Shown here one piece after another: positions 54,961-64,000 of a DNA stretch of 64,000 bases (the first letter of the stretch is position 1; each line of letters starts with the position of its first letter). The notes beneath the pieces were generated by a model that was not told the DNA's origin, made no database searches, and saw nothing but the letters and a program-made list of their open reading frames with translations. The stretch spans positions 789,001-853,000 of the forward strand of contig NC_084933.1 in assembly GCF_958298935.1 (NCBI RefSeq), given 5' to 3'. Position numbers and translations under genes: made by a program. Source of the stretch: Phragmites australis (Eukaryota > Streptophyta > Magnoliopsida > Poales > Poaceae).

Positions 54961-56411
54961 AATATGGATAAGGAGAAAACCCCATATGAAGAACGGGAAG
55001 GGAGAAAGCCATCACTTTCTTATTTGCACACTTGGGAATGCTTGGCGAAAGTCAATGTACCAATAACTAAAAAGTGCAAGCTCGGACCTAAAACAGTGGA
55101 TTGTGTCTTTCTGGGATATGCTCATCGGAGCATTGCTTATAGATTTTTAGTGGTTAAATCTGAGGTACCTGGCGTGCATGTCGATAGAATGATGCAGTCT
55201 TGTGATGCAATGTTTTTTGAGCTCATATTTCCTATAAAAGATTTACATAGCATGTCTAGACTATCTTATGATATAATCTCTGAACCTACTCCATCTCTTG
55301 AGATTATTGAACAAGTACATGAGCAAGATCCTGAGGAGGATGATAGTGAAGCTCCTAGGAGGAGTAAGAGACAAAGGATTGCAAAGTCTTTGGTGATGAT
55401 TTCACTGTGTACCTTGTAGATGACACTCCCAAGTCTATTTTAGAAACATTTGCATCTCCAGACGCAGACTACTGGAATGAGGCTGTACGGAGCGAAATGG
55501 ATTCTATCCTCGCAAAAGGAACTTGGGAGGTCACAGAACGACCTTATGGATGCAAACCTGTGGGTTGCAAGTGGGTGTTCAAGAAGAAGCTTAGGCCCGA
55601 CGATACTATTAAAAAGTACAAAGCTCGGCTTGTGGCCAAGGGTTATACCCAAAAGGTAGGTGAAGACTTGTTTGATACTTATTTACCTGTTGCGAGATTG
55701 ACTACTATCTGAGTGCTACTTTCCTTGGCTGCCTCACATGGTCTTATCGTTCATCAGATGGACGTTAAGACAGCTTTTCTTAATGGAGAGTTGGACGAAG
55801 AAATTTATATGGAACAACCTGATTGGTTTGTAGTAAAAGGTCAAGAAGGTATGGTGTGTAAGTTGTTAAAGTCCTTGTATGGCCTTAAACAAGCTCATAA
55901 ATAATGGAATGAGAAGTTCGATAGAACTTTAACATTGGCAGGCTTTTTGGTGAATGAGGCAGATAAATATGTGTACTATCGCCATGGTGGGGGTGAGGGA
56001 GTTTTATTGTGCTTGTATGTTGATGACATACTGATATTTAGGACAAACCTTGACGTGGTTAATGAGGTCAAGTCTTTCTTATCTCAAAGCTTTGATATGA
56101 AAGATCTGGGTGAGACTAATGTAATCTTAAACATCAAGTTAATCAAAGGAGAGAATGAGATTACTCTTACACAATCTCATTATGTTGAGAAGGTCTTGAG
56201 CCACTTTGGCTACCAGGACAGCAAGCCTTCTCCATCACCTTATGATCCTAGTGTGATACTTCGAAAGAATAAGAAAAGTGGCGGGGACCAACTAAGATAC
56301 TCTCAGATTATTGGATCACTCATGTACCTAGTTGGTGTTACAAGGCCTGACATCTCATTTGTTGTGAGCAAATTGAGTCGCTTTACTTCTAACCTGGGTG
56401 ATGAACATTAG
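54961..56411 (+). pseudogene. Copia element 1, integrase tail and reverse transcriptase
   Basis: The integrase C-terminal part reads KTPYEEREGRKPSLSYLHTW, then KTVDCVFLGYAHRS. RT starts at about 55440 (SPDADYWNEAVRSEMDSI), with GCKWVFKKKLRPD and YKARLVAKGYTQK, HQMDVKTAFLNGELDEEIYM at 55755, and the catalytic LYVDDILIF at about 56013. RT ends GSLMYLVGVTRPDISF. Stops at 55710-55712 (Thr-Ile-stop before the next piece), at 55902 (AHK-stop where Trp is usual) and at 56409 break the frame, and a frameshift lies near 55400. Confidence 0.82.
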
Positions 56412-56429
56412 TGTGCGCTTGAACGAGTC

Positions 56430-56966
56430 ATGCGTTATTTGCTTGGTACTATGAGTTATGGTCTTCACTATTCCGGGTACCCATCAGCACTAGAGGGTTA
56501 TAGTGATTCAAACTGGATATCTGATGCTGATGAGATTTACGTCACAAGTGGATATGTATTCACTCTAGGTGGTGCTACTGTGTCATGGAGGTCTTGCAAA
56601 CAGACCATCTTGACGAGGTCAACTATGGAAGTAGAACTCACTGCATTAGACACAGTCACTATTGAGGCAGAATGGCTGCGTAAGTTGTTGATGGACTTAC
56701 CTGTGGTTGAGAAACCGATACCGACTATCCTTATGAACTGTGATGATCAGATGGTTATTATCAAAGTAAACTGTTCTAAGGATAATGACAATTTCTCAAG
56801 GCACGTAAAGAGACGATTGAAGTCTGTCAGGAAATTGAGAAACTCCGGAGTGATAACCTTGGATTATATCCAAACGGCTAAGAACCTAACAGATCCCTTT
56901 ACAAAGAGACTATCACGGAGTGTGATAGATAATGTATCGAAGGAGATGGGTATGAGACCCATGTGA
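56430..56966 (+). pseudogene. Copia element 1, RNase H
   Basis: Starts MRYLLGTMSYGLHYSG, then the RNase H core EGYSDSNWISDADE, VSWRSCKQTILTRSTMEVE, and ends with NLTDPFTKRLSR and GMRPM-stop, as copia polyproteins do. This 178-codon piece has no internal stop, so the RNase H part is the best-preserved domain of the element. A stop just upstream (56409) separates it from RT. Confidence 0.82.
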
Positions 56967-57506
56967 GTTATACCATAGTGGTAATCCAACCTATGTGATC
57001 GAAGATCCCGTGAATTAGGACCTGGGAAGAACAAGCTATTGGTCTAACTAGAGGAGAGTACCTTTGTTGTTTGACCCACTAGAGTGAAGATGCAATACTC
57101 TTAGATATCTGTAAGGCAGGTTGGCTAATGCCTTAATGTGTTATGTTGGCTTTAAGTAGCAAAGATGCTGATCTACAGGACATTCTTAAAAGAATACACC
57201 TATATGAGTCTGACTGTTGGTCGCAGTCTATGAAATTTGGGTGATCTCTAGTAAACTCATGAAGAGACCATGGAGTAGGACTTATATGCTCCACCCGCGG
57301 GGTAGTCTACTGGCAGCCAAGTATCAGTTATGTCTTTAAGTGAAACTTGTTTGCACAAAACTTGCAATTCAAGGTATAGTCCATTGTTCAAGTTGTGAAT
57401 GAGTGTAGCTTGATGTTCTAGGTGAATGTTCAACTTAAAAGTCTCCACTGAAATACTGGTATATCAAACAACAGTTGAAAACTGGTAATTCTCTATGTGA
57501 CTTTGA

Positions 57507-57521
57507 GGTCTGGTGGGGGAT
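57507..57521 (+). other. Polypurine tract of copia element 1
   Basis: AGGTCTGGTGGGGGAT lies directly before the LTR start TGTTAGAATT at 57522. Its position and G-rich content fit the plus-strand primer. Confidence 0.65.
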
Positions 57522-58240
57522 TGTTAGAATTATTGAGACCGACCCATGTAATAATTCCTAATGAATCTCAAAGGCCCATATTGTGAAGGGTGGCCCATAT
57601 TGAGGCCCACCCTTTATTAGTACCATATTGCTAATGAAAGTGGAGGTGGGGATTTTCCCCTATATATATGCAAGGACTTCCACCTCTTTAAAAACACGTA
57701 CAACATAAACTGCTAATTGAGAGTAGCCTTAAAATTGAGAACGCTCTCATTTAGTGAGTCTATATAAGAGTTAGGGTTTTGCCTCTTTCTCTTTCTATTG
57801 TGCTGCCAATGTAGTCTACTCCATCCTGGCGTCGGCGTGCACCGGCAACCGGGAGAGCAGGTCTCTGAAACCCTCGCTCTTGAGACCTTGCACCGGGAGA
57901 GGCCGAATAAGGTTTTTGGAAAGCGCTCCGCGCGACTGCTCAAGTTCTTCACCATGGCTCATTTTCTTGGTCGCTTGGGCGCTGTCCGCTATCATCGTCA
58001 ACAATTTTGGCGCATCGTTAGCAAGATCGATCGTGCCATGAACAAAGTGCAACCAGCATCTTCAGTAATCTTCACCACACAGGATCAGTACGTAAAAATC
58101 ATGTTTCTCTAGTCATATGTAGTGATTTCGTACACATGTCTAGATTATGCTCTGATGATATAATCATATCGGTTTATCAATATCTGCTTATGAATTATTT
58201 ATAGATTAAATTAAACCTAAAAGTACCTTATATTCCATCA
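57522..58240 (+). mobile_element. Copia element 1, 3' LTR
   Basis: Starts TGTTAGAATTATTGAGACC right after the polypurine tract. Holds a TATATATATGCAAGG promoter-like stretch at about 57661. From 57940 on it matches the 5' remnant at 52693-53043. It is followed directly by a short remnant of another copia LTR at 58241, so no target duplication could be checked. Confidence 0.7.
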
Positions 58241-58290
58241 AATGTGGCTTCTAAGGAGGTAGAAAAGGCTTCACAACTTTTACACCAAAT
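58241..58290 (+). mobile_element. Copia element 2, 5' LTR remnant
   Basis: CTTCTAAGGAGGTAGAAAAG and CTTCACAACTTTTACACCA here match 63553-63591 at the other end of element 2, which is the tail of its 3' LTR. About 200 bases of LTR before it are missing, and the primer site, gag, protease and most of integrase after it are deleted. Confidence 0.6.
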
Positions 58291-59183
58291 TCTAGACGAT
58301 GTGTTTCTTGTTGCCACATATCTCATCAATCAAACACCTAGCAGTACTCCGCACCTTTAAAATGCTTATTTCACCAAAAATCTGATTATTCAGTTCTTCA
58401 AATTTTTGGATGTATTTATTGGTCTAACATGCATCTTTATATTTCTCGGAAGCTCCAATTTCGCTCGAAGAAATGTTTCTTTATAAAGGTTCTAAGTATC
58501 TCGATATTGCTTCTGGTCGGGTCTATATCTCACACAAAGTTGTCTTTGACGAAAATATTTATCCCTTTAAAAAATTGAATCCAAATGCTAGTACTTTGCT
58601 TAGATCTAAAATCCTTCTTCTACCTTCTCAGCCTTTGAATCCTACTGACTGGGGGGGGGTGTTCGATCTAATAGTCAATTGATTAGTGTTCCTGCAAAAG
58701 ATGTTGAAAATTCTAACAGTTATGTTCAGAACAGTGATTTTTCTTTGTAGCAGCGTGGACATTCTATGCGGAGCGTCGATTCCCATGAAGACTTTTCCGC
58801 TGGCGCTGAAACCGGTGATGGGGTCCTGTTGGAATCGGCGCCGAATCTGCTGTCCCCGGGCGATGCTACGCAGCATGCTGCTCTGCCGAGTCCGTCCGGT
58901 GTTGACGCGCGGCGGGCAGAGCAGATGGCTCCGTTCGGCGCGGCGGGCAGAGCCGCTGACGCGTGGCTGGAAGGGCCGAGAGCCCGCCAGGGAGCTGGCG
59001 TCTCCAGGACATGCGCCTGTCACGTCTGCTCTGCCCAGCAGGAGACTGGCGCGCCTCATTATTCAACAGGATTTGCGCCCGAGGTGGATACGGGTGTTAA
59101 TTTGGGTGATGATTCAATTACTTCTGATGATGCTCCAACCAACTCCGTTTTCCAGCAGGATCGTCCTCGCACCCGTCCACAAA
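58291..59183 (+). pseudogene. Copia element 2, integrase tail and linker to RT
   Basis: Begins with the end of the integrase core (DVFLVATYLINQTPS near 58300), then the spacer FLYKGSKYLDIASGRVYISH and VVFDENIYPFKKLNP (58475-58580) typical of Hopscotch-like copia proteins. The GC-rich linker (58766-59170) stays open and leads to DRPRTRPQ. The linker is where the CACTA element inserted (59184). Frameshifts occur near 58400 and 58650. The G-run at 58651-58659 may cause one of them. Confidence 0.72.
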
Positions 59184-60501
59184 CACTACTGAAAAACAGA
59201 AAAAAATATTATATAAATGATAGGTTATAATATAAACTGTCACTTATAATAAATAATAGATTATAGTTGTGATTTGTCACTAATACTGGTCATTGGTGAT
59301 GGATGAAAACTTGACCCGTTATCAATGACGACTCATCACTCACAAGTCATCTGTCATTTATAATAAAAGTAATGGATCATAGTTGTGACCTGTCACTAAT
59401 ACTAGTTATTAGTGACGGATGAAAACTTGATCCGTCATCAATGACGACTCACCACTCACGGGTCATCGTAAGCAGGTCATTGGTGATAGGTCAAGTTTTA
59501 ACCTGTCACCAATGACTAACTCATCAGTGATGGGTCTCATAGGTCTGTCATAAGTGACGGATCAAGTTATGACCCGTCACTAATTATGTTATTCAAAAAT
59601 ACAGAAAATAATTCAAATATTAAAAAAAATATTTTTATTTTATTTTTCTCTTATTTTTTTCTCACTTCAGAAGTATTAGAATATGAATCATTATACATTT
59701 CTGCTCAAATTTGATGTAAGGGGTAACGGCTATGGAGACAAACGCTAGTTCCAAAAATAGTGCAGAAACTTTCGGAGGCGAGAACTAAATCTTCTAAGCT
59801 GTTTTAGGCCTCGAAAATTTTTCCAAACCCGACAAAGTTGGAGAGAAACGGATGTAACTTTTTCTGTAGATATCTGTAGAGTCAAAAAACGTCGAAATCA
59901 GAGTCCGTATGCAAAAGTTATGACCATTTAATCGAAGGCACTCCGAATCAACTGGTTTTTATGTCTATTGTAAAATTAACATTGGTGACGGGTCATAACT
60001 TTGACCCGTCACTTATGACTTGTAATAAGTAACGGGTCATAGTTGTGACTCGTCATTTATGATTCTCGGCAAAATAGTTAAAAGGATCTTTTATCCGAGT
60101 CCCTTCAGGATGCGCGCGAGGGGCTGTCGCCAGTTCGATTCCCACGGAACGCACATTCTAAAAACTGCCTGATAAATAGGTAGAGACACGTGGCTAGTGG
60201 TGATAGGCCTGAGTTGGATTGGTTTGGGTGAAAAATATTTTTTTAACCTTTTTTTGCGTCCAAAAAGCACAAAAACCGTATATCAATCATAAGTGACGGA
60301 TCACAAACAAGTCATAAGCCATCACCAATGACCTTAATAAATGACGGGTCAAGTTTTAACCCGTCACTAATAACCTTATTGGTGACGGATCCTTACCCGT
60401 CACTTATTACATATCATCAGTGACGCGTTCAGGGTGATGGATGCAGGACCCATCATCCATAATAGTTATGACCTGCCACCCTTGTCATTTTTCATGTAGT
60501 G
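59184..60501. mobile_element. Non-autonomous CACTA element with AAA target duplication
   Basis: The left end is CACTACTGAAAAAC, and the right end TTTTTCATGTAGTG is its inverse with small changes. AAA flanks both sides (59181-59183 and 60502-60504), the 3-bp duplication expected for CACTA insertion. Subterminal units such as GTGACGGGTCATAACTTTGA and inverses of TTGACCCGTCACT occur at 59230-59580 and 59985-60470. The 1.3-kb element encodes nothing. It splits the copia element 2 RT linker, and the copia reading resumes at once on the other side. Confidence 0.85.
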
Positions 60502-60504
60502 AAA

Positions 60505-61726
60505 GTAGTATACGGAAGCCAAATGTCTATACTGATGGAGGTATGGCCTGAAACCGATGAACCTTAGAATTTACAAGAAATTTTAAGTAGTGATTTCTGA
60601 AAAGATGTAATGGATACTGAATATACGACACTAGTTAGAAATAAAATTTGGCACTTAGTACCGTAAAAAATATGGAGAAATATTATTGATTGAAAATGGA
60701 TTTACAAAATAAAGAGAAAGATAGATATTACTGTTGATAGGTATAAGACTAGACTAGTCGCAATGGGATTTAAACAGTGATATGGTATTGACTACCAGGA
60801 CACTTTCAATTATGTAGTTAAAGCTATTACTATTAGACTCATTTTTTCTATTGCAGTATCTAAAGGATACAGTCTTCGATAGTAAGATGCATAGAACACT
60901 TTTCTTCATGGTGCTTTAGAAGAGGAAGTGTATATAAGGCAACAATCAAGTTATGAAGATAAATCCATACCAAATTATATATGCAAGTTGGACAAAGTAT
61001 TGCATGAACTAAAGCAGGCTCCTATAGCGTGGTACTCAAGGTTAAGTATGAAGTTACAAGATCTGAGGTTCTCCATCCAAGGCTAACACTTCTTTATTCT
61101 TTTATATTAAAGGTGCTATTATAATATCCCTGCTCATATATGTTAATGATATAATTTTAGCTAGCACTTCCAAGAAGCAACTATAGCTCTACTCCAGGAT
61201 CTTAAGATTGAATTTGCACTCAAGGATCTAGCTGATCTAAATTACTTCTTGGGAATTGAAGTACATGAAGGCATTTTATTGAAATAGGAAAAATATACTT
61301 TGGAACTACTGAAATGAGTTGGAATTATGAATTGCAAGTCGATTGCGACACCACTGTCTGTAACATAGAAGTTGTCTGCCTATGAAGGAGATGTGTTAGG
61401 TCCTGAGGATGCAACACGATACAGAAGCATTATTGGTGCTCTACAATATCTAACCCTGACACGATATGATATTGCCTTTACAGCTAACAAAGTTTGTCAG
61501 TATTTGCATTCACCTACTACTCTGCATTGGATAGCGGTTAAGAGAATTTTGAGATAATGAGATATACAGTGGGCCTGCGAATTGTCCTATCGCCCTCTAT
61601 GCCGGTAAGTGTTTTATCTGATGCAGACTGATCTAGATGTTCAGATGATAGGAGATCAACTGGATGTTTTGCTATGTTTCTTGAAACAAATCTTATATCT
61701 TGGAGTGCACGAAAGCAACCAACTGG
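60505..61726 (+). pseudogene. Copia element 2, RT and start of RNase H
   Basis: The reading resumes with VNTDG-like and WKDVMDTEYTTLVRNKIWHL, then YKTRLVAMGFKQ near 60755, [12 protein letters not shown] near 60913, [20 protein letters not shown] near 60980, and [11 protein letters not shown] near 61245. The catalytic YVDD region near 61140 reads YVND, a key-residue change. TPLSVT and [19 protein letters not shown] follow (61345-61470), then LSDADW-like RNase H start near 61615. There are many stops and shifts. A second insertion at 61727 cuts it at ARKQPT. Confidence 0.78.
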
Positions 61727-62134
61727 TACTACTACAGAAAAGGTCATCACTGCTGGTTCAAAATTGACATCACTGCCGGTTTTTAAACTGGCAGTGAATA
61801 AGCAGCAATGATATGATTATCACTGCAGGTTGCAGAATCAACAGTGATGTACCTATCACTACCGGATTGTAACACGAACAAACAGTGATACAGTCTATCA
61901 CTGACGGTTCTTGATCTCATTCTACTCAATTTATATACTTATCACTACTGGTTCCCTCTACGAACCGGCAATATTACTTAATCCAGGACAAAAAATAAAA
62001 AATGAAACATTCATGCATTAATTTAAATGATATTAGCATTACTAATGATTATATTAATATAGTTTGTACTGATTACAACAAAAGCAGCTCTCATGCAGAC
62101 GACAACGCAAAAATCGTAACGTGCGCAAAATCCC

Positions 62135-62470
62135 TAATCACGCATCGACTAACCTAGCTAACTCGTCGTGCTTGAGTTGAAACTCGACCCACGAATGGAA
62201 GTTTGCAGCCTCATCACCGTCCTCGTCGCCGCCATCGTCACTGATGTCGTCCTCATCGTCGTCGTAGCTATCGTCGTCATTGTCGCCGCTATCATCAGCA
62301 TCGGTGTCGGTGTCGTCTTCCTCGTTCTCCTCCGATGAGCTCGTCTGGGCCTTCTTGGCCCTCGTTGGCTCATTGATGAATGCGTTCCACACCTTGTCGT
62401 CTGACGAGGGTGATCCCGGTGAAATACTAGAATCAGAGGTGTGGGCGCCTCGTCTGGCGGGGCCATCTCT
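62135..62470 (-). pseudogene. Acidic Ser/Asp/Glu-rich ORF inside the CACTA-like element
   Basis: On the minus strand an opening frame (EEEMAPPDEAPT near 62460) shifts by one base near 62445 into SDSSISPGSPSSDDKVWNAF, then INEPTRAKKAQTSSSEENEE, a long Asp/Glu run (62220-62330), and ends HSWVEFQLKHDELARLVDA-stop at 62138. The acidic run lacks a recognised fold. It could be a captured host fragment or a former CACTA protein tail. I do not recognise the family. Confidence 0.4.
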
Positions 62471-62574
62471 TCCTCAGATGAGGACGCGGGTGTGGGAGGC
62501 TTCCTCAAAGAAGGCGGTGGAGGCGGCAACAGATCTATGTGGATGGCGCGGGAGGTGGAGGTGGCCGGCGGTGG

Positions 62575-62576
<2 letters not shown>

Positions 62577-62647
<71 letters not shown>
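62577..62647. repeat. (GA)n microsatellite
   Basis: About 35 uninterrupted GA units. Ser/Leu and Arg/Glu repeat ORFs across it are artefacts. Confidence 0.95.
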
Positions 62648-62648
<1 letters not shown>

Positions 62649-63007
62649 AGGGTGATAGAGCGAGCATGAGGAGCGCTCACATTTAAAGTCACGCACATGA
62701 AGATGTATGGATTTTTAAGTATCATTGCTGGTTCGTAAACACAGTCGGTAGTAATAGCAATTATCACTGCTGATTATTAAAGACACATCTTTTGACGGGC
62801 TAATATTACTACCGGTTCTTAGCTTAAACCGATAGTGATAATTTAAATATCACTGTCGATTCATATTACGAACCGGTAGAGTTAATCACTATCACTACCA
62901 ATTCTGACTCGGCTTTTTATGTGCGACTGAAGCTTACATGTTATCACTGATGGTTATTTTTAAATCGACGGTGAAGAAGGGCACAGACGACCCTTTCTGT
63001 GGCAGTG

Positions 63008-63330
63008 CATGTTAAGATCAAGTATAGAAGCAGAGTAGAAAGCTTTAGCTAATGCAACAGCTAAAGTTATGTGGGTACAAACACTGCTTAATGAATTAAG
63101 AATTCAGTATCATAGGGTAGCCCGGTTATGGTGTGATAACATTGGCGTAACATATCTTTCAGCTAATTCTGTTTTTATGCAAGAACTAAACACATTGAGG
63201 TAGATTATCATTTTATCAGAGAAATACAATTTATGCCAACAGGAGATCAAGTGATAGATGGATTCACCAAGCCGTTATCAGCTCGAGGCTTAGAAGAGTT
63301 TAAACATAATCTGAACTTAGGTAAGTTATG
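63008..63330 (+). pseudogene. Copia element 2, RNase H end
   Basis: The reading resumes with RSSIEAE, then [20 protein letters not shown] near 63040-63090, [14 protein letters not shown] near 63135, and ends with [15 protein letters not shown] near 63212 and [20 protein letters not shown] before the stop at about 63330. This is the normal C-terminus of copia polyproteins. Stop codons and one frameshift (near 63185) are present. Confidence 0.78.
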
Positions 63331-63341
63331 ATTGAGGGGAA

Positions 63342-63592
63342 ATATTAGAGATAACAGATATAATTTGGTGTGTATTTGAGTTAGAGACGGATATGGCTTG
63401 TAGAGATAGACTTGGTTCAAACCGTATGTTTCTAGATAGAGATAGTTCTGGACTCGGTTTGAACCATGTTCGTGTGTACTCGTAGCTGCTGTATCCGACT
63501 TGAATCCTGTAACCTTGCCGCACTTGGCCGGCCTATATTAATATGCAAACGCGGCCTCTAAGGTGGTAGAAAACGCTTCACAACTTTTACAT
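63342..63592 (+). mobile_element. Copia element 2, 3' LTR
   Basis: Starts TATTAGAGATAACAG after the purine-rich TTGAGGGGAAA, where related elements have TGTTAGAGATA, so the first dinucleotide is mutated. It ends near ACTTTTACATCA, which matches the 5' remnant at 58241. The length of about 250 bp is at the short end for copia LTRs. Confidence 0.6.
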
Positions 63593-64000
63593 CAAAAACA
63601 AAACAATATATGTTTGCAACTTGCAAAGAAGGCCCGTGGCCTGCTTGCATTTAGGAGCTTGACCAGAAGGTCACACGGAAAGGGGCCTGCTACACTCACC
63701 AGACCTCGTTCGCCCCACTCAGGCAGACGATATATTATGATGAAAGCCCATCTCTGTCAGGACTTGAGTTCAGGAATATTTAATTTATCACCGTTGATCA
63801 CTCTATTCAATCACATGTACGCATCACTTGATGTTGCTAAGTGCATGATAACCGGTCTTAGGTACTTAGCTGATCCCAACGTAAGTAAGTAGTCATTAGA
63901 GTTATAAAATTATTTTAACGTAGGGCATGGAGGAATTGAGCCTAACTCATGTACGTGCTGAGTTCTCTTTCAACTCAAGAATTTGGTTACTTATTTATTT
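63593..64000. other. No gene recognised
   Basis: Flank of copia element 2. The plus frame 63563-63892 runs from LTR into flank and has no known domain. Confidence 0.4.

Larger units (their letters stand above)
61727..63007. mobile_element. CACTA-like element in copia element 2 RNase H
   Basis: The left end TACTACTACAGAAAAGG and the reverse complement of the right end (CACTGCCACAGAAAGGG) correspond, with the first base C mutated at left. Subterminal units with CACTGCCGGTT, CACTACCGGAT and inverses lie at 61750-61960 and 62720-62960. The copia RNase H frame resumes after it at RSSIEAE. I could not find a clear 3-bp duplication (TGG against CAT). It carries a GC-rich segment with a (GA)n tract and an acidic ORF. 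Confidence 0.62.

Noticed and set aside
60100..60180. tRNA gene
   Set aside because: Only a T-arm-like box is present; no acceptor stem pairing, D-arm or anticodon arm could be drawn.
62158..62767. Open frames with Ser-Leu or Arg-Glu repeats
   Set aside because: They translate the (GA)n microsatellite; only the downstream acidic segment was kept as a doubtful feature.

Overview
The window looks like repeat-rich intergenic DNA of a grass (Poaceae). The evidence is nested Ty1/copia (including a Sirevirus-type element), Ty3/gypsy, CACTA, MULE/FAR1, hAT-like and Tourist/Stowaway elements, a very GC-rich single-exon gene of monocot type, and no prokaryotic signals. I cannot fix the genus. Only one gene looks intact: a secreted pectin methylesterase/invertase inhibitor-type protein (minus strand, 35462-36061). 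Everything else with coding character is a broken transposon gene or a decayed or captured host fragment.

Layout. 1-13.3 kb: a gypsy gag scrap, a UNC93-like host exon fragment, a large inverted-repeat element with a nested LTR fragment (about 1.74-4.2 kb), a LINE-type zinc-knuckle ORF1 remnant fused end to end with the N-terminal part of a CACTA TNP2 transposase and its terminal region (5.06-8.52 kb), a three-motif cysteine-rich host gene with two lesions (9.78-10.60 kb, minus), and the 3' end plus LTR of a gypsy element. 13.5-19.7 kb: minus-strand CACTA protein remnants (Transposase_24-like, DUF8039-like, C48 peptidase-like and DUF4216-like). 19.7-29.6 kb: a Sirevirus-type 5' LTR and gag, cut by a minus-strand gag-only gypsy element that keeps both LTR copies. 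29.9-31.2 kb: a CACTA-like non-autonomous element. 32.3-34.8 kb: a FAR1/MULE transposase pseudogene whose exons and introns can still be read.

35.0-36.6 kb: the inhibitor gene with a Tourist-type MITE (TTA duplication) just upstream of its promoter region. 37-46.1 kb: a possible LTR, a 2-kb hAT-like element with an 8-bp duplication, a foldback MITE, a 3.0-kb solo LTR with a perfect 5-bp duplication, and a Stowaway MITE. 48.2-50.9 kb: a second solo LTR of the same family, also with a perfect 5-bp duplication. 51.1-58.2 kb: a truncated CACTA-type element abutting a decayed copia element with gag, protease, integrase, RT, RNase H, polypurine tract and LTR. 58.2-63.6 kb: a second, internally deleted copia element split by two different CACTA-type insertions, one with a clean 3-bp duplication.

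The transposon protein genes carry stops, frameshifts or mutated key residues, so none is expected to work. I found no convincing tRNA, rRNA, CRISPR or operon. The main points of interest are the insertion history, several LTR-borne arrays of short repeated sites, a roughly 130-bp module shared by separate CACTA-type elements, and the triple-motif cysteine-rich gene. All family names come from recognising motifs by eye; no database search was possible.
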